Source: Bacteroidaceae bacterium
Lineage (GTDB): Bacteria; Bacteroidota; Bacteroidia; Bacteroidales; Bacteroidaceae
Direction: 5' to 3'
NCBI GenBank assembly: GCA_017933995.1
Contig: JAGBKI010000018.1
Coordinates: 1 to 37,642, forward strand
DNA length: 37,642 nt
This document shows, piece after piece, positions 33,607 to 37,642 of this stretch (its first letter is position 1; each line of letters starts with the position of its first letter). The translations under genes and the position numbers were made by a program. The notes under the pieces are model-generated. The model saw only the letters and a program-made list of their open reading frames with translations, had not been told where the DNA came from and made no database searches.

Positions 33607-34287
33607 ATGAGGAAACTCGCCCAGCTCATCCCCGCAGCCCTGCTACTATGCTCGTGCGCCACGAACTACAACGTCCAGGGCACCACGTCGATATCGCGCT
33701 TCGACGGCAAGACAGCCTATATCAGTATGCTGTCCGACCAGGGTGTGGCCGCGTTCGACTCTGCCCAGATCAACCACGGCGAGTTCTACTTCTACGGCGA
33801 CGTGGACAGCACCGTCTTCGCCTATCTCTACGTGGGCGGCGAGGAGGTGATGCCCATGGTGCTCGAGACGGGCAACCTGTCCTTGCAGGTAGGCACACTG
33901 GCCCAGCGCGCCAGCGGCACGCCGCTCAACGACCGCCTGAGCCGCTTTTTCCGCGAGCGCGACAAAATAGAGGAACGCCTCTACGCGCTGCAACAAGAGA
34001 GCATGGAACTGTTGCTGAGCGGCCACAGCATGAACGACGTCAATCACCGCCTCGGCGGCAAGCAAGACAAGCTCATCAAGCAGTTGCAGACGCTTGAAAC
34101 CAAGTTCATACAAGCCAACTACGACAACGTGCTTGGCCCGAACGTGTTCATGATACTCACGTCGCAATACCCCTTCCCGGTGATGACCGACCAAATCCAC
34201 AACATCGTGCGCAAGGCACCGCCCCAGTTCCTGCACCACCCGTTTGTGCGCAGCTACCTGCACCAATGCGGCGCCATTAAGCCGTGA
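33607..34287 (+). CDS. DUF4369-type lipoprotein
   Basis: A 226-aa lipoprotein read from ATG 33607; the frame opens 32 codons earlier, but the promoter lies there. Signal M-R-K-L-A-Q-L-I-P-A-A-L-L-L and lipobox L-C-S-C with Cys17. The N-terminal beta domain (Y-N-V-Q-G-T-T-S-I-S-R-F-D-G-K-T-A-Y-I near residue 20, then D-S-A-Q-I-N-H-G-E-F-Y-F-Y-G) matches DUF4369, which in Bacteroidota often precedes a thioredoxin domain. Here the thioredoxin part is missing and a helical segment (residues 120-190, rich in E, Q, L, K) takes its place. It is probably attached to the inner face of the outer membrane. Function unknown. A terminator follows 11 nt after the stop. Confidence 0.8.
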   Translation: MRKLAQLIPAALLLCSCATNYNVQGTTSISRFDGKTAYISMLSDQGVAAFDSAQINHGEFYFYGDVDSTVFAYLYVGGEEVMPMVLETGNLSLQVGTLAQRASGTPLNDRLSRFFRERDKIEERLYALQQESMELLLSGHSMNDVNHRLGGKQDKLIKQLQTLETKFIQANYDNVLGPNVFMILTSQYPFPVMTDQIHNIVRKAPPQFLHHPFVRSYLHQCGAIKP

Positions 34288-34297
34288 AGGACAGAAT

Positions 34298-34336
34298 ATC
34301 CCCCGCAGGACATCGGAACCCTGCGGGGGATGTTTC
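34298..34336 (+). terminator. Intrinsic terminator of the DUF4369 lipoprotein gene
   Basis: Perfect 12-bp stem ATCCCCCGCAGG (34298-34309) with 34320-34331, a 10-nt loop and GTTTCT after it. It overlaps the first open codons of the next frame, arguing for a later start there. Confidence 0.75.
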
Positions 34337-34431
34337 TGATTCCCCAACACACTCACTTCCCCATCTGCATGAAGCTAACCGTGACGGAGACCGACACGGC
34401 GACAAGCCCCATAAAACTTGCCCCACCATCG

Positions 34432-35124
34432 ATGAACACCGAACAGCATAAGCCCAAGAACCGTGCTATTCCGCAGGAAGTGGTTCGATATGTCGAAACA
34501 CAGATTCTGCCTCGCTATGCTGCATTCGACGCTGCCCACCGCGAGGATCACGCACGCAGCGTGATAGCCCGCAGCCTCGCGCTGGCCGAAAAATTAGGAG
34601 TGCGCACCGATATGGCCTATGTCGTGGCCGCCTATCACGACCTGGGGCTGAAGTTCGGGCGCGAGCAGCACCACACAGAGTCGGCACGCATACTGCTTGG
34701 AGACGAGCGGCTGCGCAGTTGGTTCAAGCCCGAAGAACTACAACTGATGGCCGATGCCTGTGAGGACCACCGTGCATCGAGCGCACACCCGCCGCGCTCC
34801 GTCTATGGCCGCATAGTGGCCGAAGCCGACCGGCTCATCGACCCCGAAACCGTTATCCGCCGCACCGTGCAGTACGGCCTTGCCCATTACCCCGAACTGC
34901 CGCCCGACGGGCACATACGCCGTGCCGAGGAGCATCTGCGTACCAAGTACGGCGAGGGCGGCTACCTCCGCCTGCTGCTCGCCGAAAGCCCTAACGCCGC
35001 GCCCCTCCGCCGTCTGCGCCAACTCATCAGCGACCCGCCACGCCTGCATGCCGCCATCGCCCGCATGTTCCAACAAGAGCACGCGCCGGGCAACGAATCC
35101 CCGCAAGCCGCCCAGCCATCTTGA
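34432..35124 (+). CDS. HD-domain phosphohydrolase
   Basis: A 230-aa protein from ATG 34432 (M-N-T-E-Q-H-K-P-K-N). The frame is open from 34330 with an ATG at 34369, but the first part lies in the terminator, and family members start shortly before the P-R-Y-A-A-F-D-x-x-H segment. The metal-binding residues are H (A-A-H-R-E-D-H, near residues 36-40), H-D in A-Y-H-D-L-G-L (near 69-70), and D in E-A-D-R-L-I-D (near 128). HD proteins of this size hydrolyse phosphate esters of nucleotides or similar metabolites; the substrate is unknown. The C-terminal 30 residues are Arg/Pro/Ala-rich. It stands alone. Confidence 0.82.
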   Translation: MNTEQHKPKNRAIPQEVVRYVETQILPRYAAFDAAHREDHARSVIARSLALAEKLGVRTDMAYVVAAYHDLGLKFGREQHHTESARILLGDERLRSWFKPEELQLMADACEDHRASSAHPPRSVYGRIVAEADRLIDPETVIRRTVQYGLAHYPELPPDGHIRRAEEHLRTKYGEGGYLRLLLAESPNAAPLRRLRQLISDPPRLHAAIARMFQQEHAPGNESPQAAQPS

Positions 35125-35136
35125 TGTCCGGGCAGT

Positions 35137-35208
35137 CCGCAATACGACTTCCCCAAGGTCGGCGTCCGCACGCTCAACGAGTTCCTGCAAATTGTCCGCA
35201 GGCAGTAA
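35137..35208 (+). pseudogene. Possible gene remnant (C-terminal fragment)
   Basis: Directly after the HD gene, one frame reads P-Q-Y-D-F-P-K-V-G-V-R-T-L-N-E-F-L-Q-I-V-R-R-Q and stops. It has no start codon (the frame is closed by TGA at 35122) and looks like the amphipathic C-terminus of a lost gene. I do not recognise the family. Chance is possible at this length. Confidence 0.25.
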
Positions 35209-35230
35209 GACACGCTGTGCATAGGCATCC

Positions 35231-35277
35231 ATTTACGCCCCTAAAAGTGCGAACCTTTCACTTTTAGGGGCGTAAAT
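35231..35277. terminator. 19-bp perfect hairpin between convergent genes
   Basis: ATTTACGCCCCTAAAAGTG (35231-35249) pairs fully with 35259-35277 around a 9-nt loop; CCGTTTTGTT follows on the plus strand. Position between the HD gene and the convergent PIN gene fits a transcript end. Its CACTTTT core resembles the units at 37285-37346. Confidence 0.55.
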
Positions 35278-35314
35278 CCGTTTTGTTCCCTATCTTTCCT
35301 GTTATACTTACTGC

Positions 35315-35734
35315 TTATCGATGCTCTATCAGCCGTAAGCCTTGTTTGCGATAGAAAGAGAATTTGGTGTCGGAACTGACCAACGTCATCTTATGGGAGA
35401 TGGCCTGCGCGATGATAAGGTGGTCGAACGGGTCTTTGTGCGCCTGCGCTTCGTTTATTTGTAGTGCGGCCAGCGTGCGAATGACGTTTATGTCCGTGTT
35501 GTCTATCTCTACGGACGGGTCGTTGAGCACAAAGGAAATCATCTCGCTTTCCGTCTTCCAGATATTTGAAAGAAGTTTCTTCGTGCGAAACGCCGTTATC
35601 AGCTCTTGCAGGCTGACAATGCTCAAGTACTTTATATTCTCCGCATCTTCAAGGCAGGCGCACACGTCACGGCTTAGCGAGCCTTTATCGCTAAGCAGGT
35701 ATACATAAATGTTGGTGTCAAGAAGCAGGCGCAT
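35315..35734 (-). CDS. PIN-domain toxin (VapC-like RNase)
   Basis: A 139-aa protein from ATG 35734 (M-R-L-L-L-D-T-N-I-Y-V-Y-L-L). The 50 extra codons of the open frame upstream are another frame of the small gene before it. Acidic PIN residues are D6 in L-L-D-T-N, E in S-L-Q-E-L near residue 43, D in D-P-F-D-H-L near residue 100, and D in S-S-D-T-K-F near residue 119. These match the four metal-binding positions of VapC-type endoribonucleases. The start codon overlaps the stop of a 33-aa gene by one base (TGATG), the usual coupling of antitoxin and toxin. RNA cleavage is inferred from the family. Confidence 0.87.
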   Translation of the reverse strand: MRLLLDTNIYVYLLSDKGSLSRDVCACLEDAENIKYLSIVSLQELITAFRTKKLLSNIWKTESEMISFVLNDPSVEIDNTDINVIRTLAALQINEAQAHKDPFDHLIIAQAISHKMTLVSSDTKFSFYRKQGLRLIEHR

Positions 35735-35835
35735 CAGTCCAAGACGATTGGGTCTGCCACGGTGATGCTCCCTTGCGTAGCCTCGTAGTACTCCCAGAAC
35801 TCTTTGGCCTTTTCTTCTTTCTCTTGCTTGCTCAT
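35734..35835 (-). CDS. 33-aa candidate antitoxin of the PIN toxin
   Basis: A 33-aa frame from ATG 35835 to TGA 35734-35736, reading M-S-K-Q-E-K-E-E-K-A-K-E-F-W-E-Y-Y-E-A-T and then a short I-T-V-A-D-P-I-V-L-D end. It is a charged amphipathic helix, like the toxin-binding part of small VapB or DUF2281-type antitoxins, and has no DNA-binding domain. The stop overlaps the toxin start by one base. Very short, but the overlap and composition support a real gene. Without a DNA-binding part it may not regulate its own promoter. Confidence 0.65.
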   Translation of the reverse strand: MSKQEKEEKAKEFWEYYEATQGSITVADPIVLD

Positions 35836-35980
35836 GATGTGTTGGCTTGGTTGTTCGCTTGCAAAAGTAATGAGTTTTTCCCATACAAAAGCCATACCTT
35901 TATTATTTCTTCCCTCGCCTGCGCCCCCGCATCTAAGGAAAAAGACGCGGGGGCACAGGCCGTTATCCCAAATAAATCCT

Positions 35981-35988
35981 TACTTTTG
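35981..35988 (+). promoter_or_regulatory. -7 element upstream of the structured RNA
   Basis: TACTTTTG, a canonical -7. No strong -33 TTTG is seen. Transcription would start near 35995. Confidence 0.5.
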
Positions 35989-36060
35989 CCGCTGACATAA
36001 GCCTGCGCGGCGGTGCGGGCGACACATAGAATAATAACGAGCGTTTGCTTCGTATTCGGT

Positions 36061-36205
36061 GCTACTCTGAAACTTAGGAACTTTCATTTATGCACATTCA
36101 CGGATAAGTCTGCAAACGTCTGCGCTATAGGCGTAGGCGTGACTTATCGAATGTGCGGGTTTCCTAAGACCTCAGAGTGCAGATAAGTTTTCGTCTGCGC
36201 TTTTT
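36061..36205 (+). ncRNA. Long-hairpin structured RNA candidate with intrinsic terminator
   Basis: Five nested stems: ACTCTGA 36064-36070 with 36172-36178; CTTAGGAA 36073-36080 with 36161-36168; GCACATTC 36092-36099 with 36149-36156; GATAAGTC 36103-36110 with 36141-36148; and an apical stem ACGTCTGCGC 36116-36125 with 36131-36140 (G-U pairs allowed). Small asymmetric bulges separate them. A terminator follows, GTGCAGA 36177-36183 with 36194-36200, then five T. The 5' end may extend to about 35995. It could be a stand-alone RNA of about 200 nt, in overall shape like 6S RNA, or a leader of the methyltransferase gene. The fold is read directly from sequence; identity is unknown. Confidence 0.55.
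36177..36205 (+). terminator. Terminator of the structured RNA
   Basis: Stem of seven pairs (36177-36183 with 36194-36200) with a 10-nt loop, followed by TTTTT at 36201-36205. Its left arm overlaps the closing stem of the long hairpin, so the two compete for 36177-36180. Confidence 0.65.
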
Positions 36206-36249
36206 GTGTCTTATAAAACCCGCCCCGATGATAAGCCGACGCTACAACT

Positions 36250-36259
36250 CGCTATAGCG
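36250..36259. promoter_or_regulatory. Perfect 10-bp palindrome abutting the methyltransferase start
   Basis: CGCTATAGCG ends one base before the ATG at 36261. With ACGCTA upstream (36239-36244) it can also fold into a small hairpin over the ribosome-binding region. Role unknown; an operator or translational hairpin is possible. Confidence 0.3.
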
Positions 36260-36260
36260 T

Positions 36261-37268
36261 ATGGCATCAGAAAATATGCGCTTGGCGCAGAAGGCCAAAA
36301 AGGACGAATTCTACACCTTGCTGACCGACATCGAGAAAGAACTGCGCCACTACAAATATCACTTTGCGGGAAAAACAGTGCTGTGCAACTGCGACGACCC
36401 GCGCGTCTCTAACTTTTGGAAATACTTCACGCTCAACTTCGAGGCGTTGGGCTTGCGGCGCGTTATCGCGACATGCTACAAAAGCCGCACGCCGGATTTG
36501 TTCAGCACCCACGAGAGCGAGCAGGCAGTCTATCAAATCTATGACGGCGACCGCAACGGCAACCGCCGCGTGGACCCCGACGAGATAGAAGTGCGCCCGC
36601 TCCGTGGCGACGGCGACTTCCGCTCACAGGAGTGCATAGACCTCTTGAAGCAGGCCGACATTGTGGTGACAAATCCGCCTTTCTCACTTTTTCGTGAATA
36701 TGTCGCGCAGTTGGTGAGTTATGGCAAGAAGTTTCTTATCATCGGCAACCAAAATGCCATCACCTACAAAGAAATCTTTCCGCTCATACAATCAAACCAA
36801 ATATGGTTGGGTTTCCACACAGGCCACACGCTCTTTGCCGTCCCCGAAACCTACACCATCCCCGACTCCTACGACCCCGCCGACAAGAAACGCCTGCGCT
36901 CAAACGGCTACATCGTGGACGATGATGGAAGATTGTGGCGCAACCTCGGTAATATCTGCTGGTTCACCAATCTTGACCACGACAAGCGGCACGAGGAATT
37001 GATAATGATTAAACGCTACGAATCTGGGCGTTACCCCAAGTATGATAACTGCGATGCCATTGACGTCTGCCCCGTGGCCGATATGCCGATGGACTACGAG
37101 GGACTGATGGGCGTGCCTATCACGTTCCTTGACAAATATAATCCCGAGCAGTTTGAGATTGTCCGTTTCCGAAAAGGTGATGACGGACGCGACCTTTCTA
37201 TCGGCGGCAAATGTCCCTACTTCCGCATCCTCATCCGCCGCAAACAAGCCGTAACGAATAAGGACTAA
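36261..37268 (+). CDS. Adenine-specific DNA methyltransferase, EcoRI family
   Basis: A 335-aa protein with the EcoRI-methylase layout: K-K-D-E-F-Y-T near residue 13, V-L-C-N-C-D-D-P-R-V-S-N-F-W-K-Y-F (40-56), the catalytic N-P-P-F at 138-141 (D-I-V-V-T-N-P-P-F), I-G-N-Q-N-A-I-T-Y-K near residue 162, and W-F-T-N-L near residue 234. It transfers a methyl group from S-adenosylmethionine to N6 of adenine in a specific site; that site cannot be read from sequence. A D-G-D-R-N-G-N-R-R-V-D-P-D insert near residue 95 looks EF-hand-like. No EcoRI-type endonuclease is visible; the next gene encodes a DUF262 protein. ATG 36261 fits the family start. Confidence 0.88.
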   Translation: MASENMRLAQKAKKDEFYTLLTDIEKELRHYKYHFAGKTVLCNCDDPRVSNFWKYFTLNFEALGLRRVIATCYKSRTPDLFSTHESEQAVYQIYDGDRNGNRRVDPDEIEVRPLRGDGDFRSQECIDLLKQADIVVTNPPFSLFREYVAQLVSYGKKFLIIGNQNAITYKEIFPLIQSNQIWLGFHTGHTLFAVPETYTIPDSYDPADKKRLRSNGYIVDDDGRLWRNLGNICWFTNLDHDKRHEELIMIKRYESGRYPKYDNCDAIDVCPVADMPMDYEGLMGVPITFLDKYNPEQFEIVRFRKGDDGRDLSIGGKCPYFRILIRRKQAVTNKD

Positions 37269-37284
37269 AAGCCCGGCAAGTCCC

Positions 37285-37346
37285 TTCCACTTTTAAGTGG
37301 AGGCTTTCCACTGAAAAGTGGAAGCGTTCCACCGAAAAGTGGAAGG
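37285..37346. repeat. Three 21-bp tandem palindromes between the methyltransferase and DUF262 genes
   Basis: TTCCAC begins at 37285, 37306 and 37327, exactly 21 bp apart; each unit is an imperfect palindrome of the form TTCCACNGAAAAGTGGAAG. They can form three hairpins in the transcript or act as a repeated binding site. They fill most of the 104-nt gap between the two genes. Confidence 0.8.
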
Positions 37347-37372
37347 CCACCAGATCAAAACAAATCCCAACT

Positions 37373-37642
37373 ATGAAAATCTCACTCCACGAAATCCCCG
37401 TGCGCGACCTCGTTCTGGGCTACACCGACAGTCAGGAGGAGGGCGTCACGGGCTACGGCGGGCGGCTTGACATCCGTCCGAAGTACCAGCGCGAGTTCGT
37501 CTACAAAGACCGCCAGCGCGACGCCGTGATAGAAACCCTTAGGCGAGGCTTCCCGCTCAACGTGATGTACTGGGTACACTGCGGCGACGGGCACTACGAG
37601 GTGCTCGACGGCCAGCAGCGCACCATCAGCATCTGCCAGTAC
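37373..37642 (+). CDS. DUF262 (GmrSD/ParB-like) domain protein, 3'-truncated
   Basis: The first 90 residues from ATG 37373, open to the window edge. It starts M-K-I-S-L-H-E-I-P-V-R-D-L and contains I-R-P-K-Y-Q-R-E-F-V-Y near residue 38 and V-L-D-G-Q-Q-R-T-I-S near residue 78. D-G-Q-Q-R is the hallmark of DUF262, a ParB/sulfiredoxin-like fold that binds and hydrolyses nucleotides in GmrSD type IV restriction and related defence proteins, often joined to an HNH (DUF1524) domain. The same strand and 104-nt gap tie it to the methyltransferase. Whether it carries a nuclease domain is outside the window. Confidence 0.82.
   Translation, partial: MKISLHEIPVRDLVLGYTDSQEEGVTGYGGRLDIRPKYQREFVYKDRQRDAVIETLRRGFPLNVMYWVHCGDGHYEVLDGQQRTISICQY

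Noticed and set aside
36091-36108. Five-codon leader peptide M-H-I-H-G inside the structured RNA
   Set aside because: It lies within paired stems, has no ribosome-binding context, and two His codons are not enough to propose attenuation control.

Overview
The window looks like chromosomal DNA from a GC-rich member of the Bacteroidales, probably Prevotellaceae-like. This rests on Bacteroidota promoters of the TTTG-N19-TAnnTTTG type, the near absence of Shine-Dalgarno sequences, type IX-style C-terminal sorting tails on exported proteins, Bacteroidota-restricted families (DUF4369, DUF4923-like, DUF5117/5118-type metalloprotease), and FAQ / TAQ signal-peptide ends. Species cannot be fixed from the sequence alone.

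Layout. 1-520: a HEPN/MNT toxin-antitoxin pair cut by the left edge. 606-2051: a sodium:solute symporter. 2126-3800: glycine cleavage genes gcvT-gcvH with a clear promoter and terminator. 3818-11382: a minus-strand surface-protein unit made of an 821-codon exported protein, a 53-aa peptide and a 1584-aa type IX-type protein. The first gene has an 8-G tract just after its signal peptide that puts it out of frame, so it is either phase-variable and OFF or a pseudogene. 11975-17306: a periplasmic zinc metalloprotease and two lipoproteins. 18340-21905: a transmembrane Ser/Thr kinase followed by an exported protein with two FGE-sulfatase folds. 22091-25875: a CvfB-like RNA-binding protein, a LolD-like ABC ATPase and a CPA2 cation/proton antiporter. 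26090-30414: asd, a glycosyltransferase, pta and nagB. 31488-35124: a repeat-rich exported protein, a DivIC/FtsB-like division protein, a small membrane protein, a DUF4369 lipoprotein and an HD hydrolase. 35315-37642: an accessory end with a PIN toxin and its 33-aa candidate antitoxin, a long-hairpin RNA candidate, an EcoRI-family adenine methyltransferase and the start of a DUF262 protein.

The most unusual non-coding content is in two intergenic islands of about 1 kb (17307-18339 and 30415-31487), each lying between convergent genes. Each carries the same three palindromic repeat families: a 242-bp MITE-like element, an AACCCC/GGGGTT palindrome cluster and a TTA-rich palindrome array. A shorter relative of the 242-bp element sits at 11669-11830. 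A 26-bp alternating CG/TA element occurs twice, once inside a signal-peptide coding sequence. The best candidates for new biology are the poly-G switch at 11249-11256, the structured RNA at 36061-36205 beside the restriction-modification-like genes, and the paired repeat islands.
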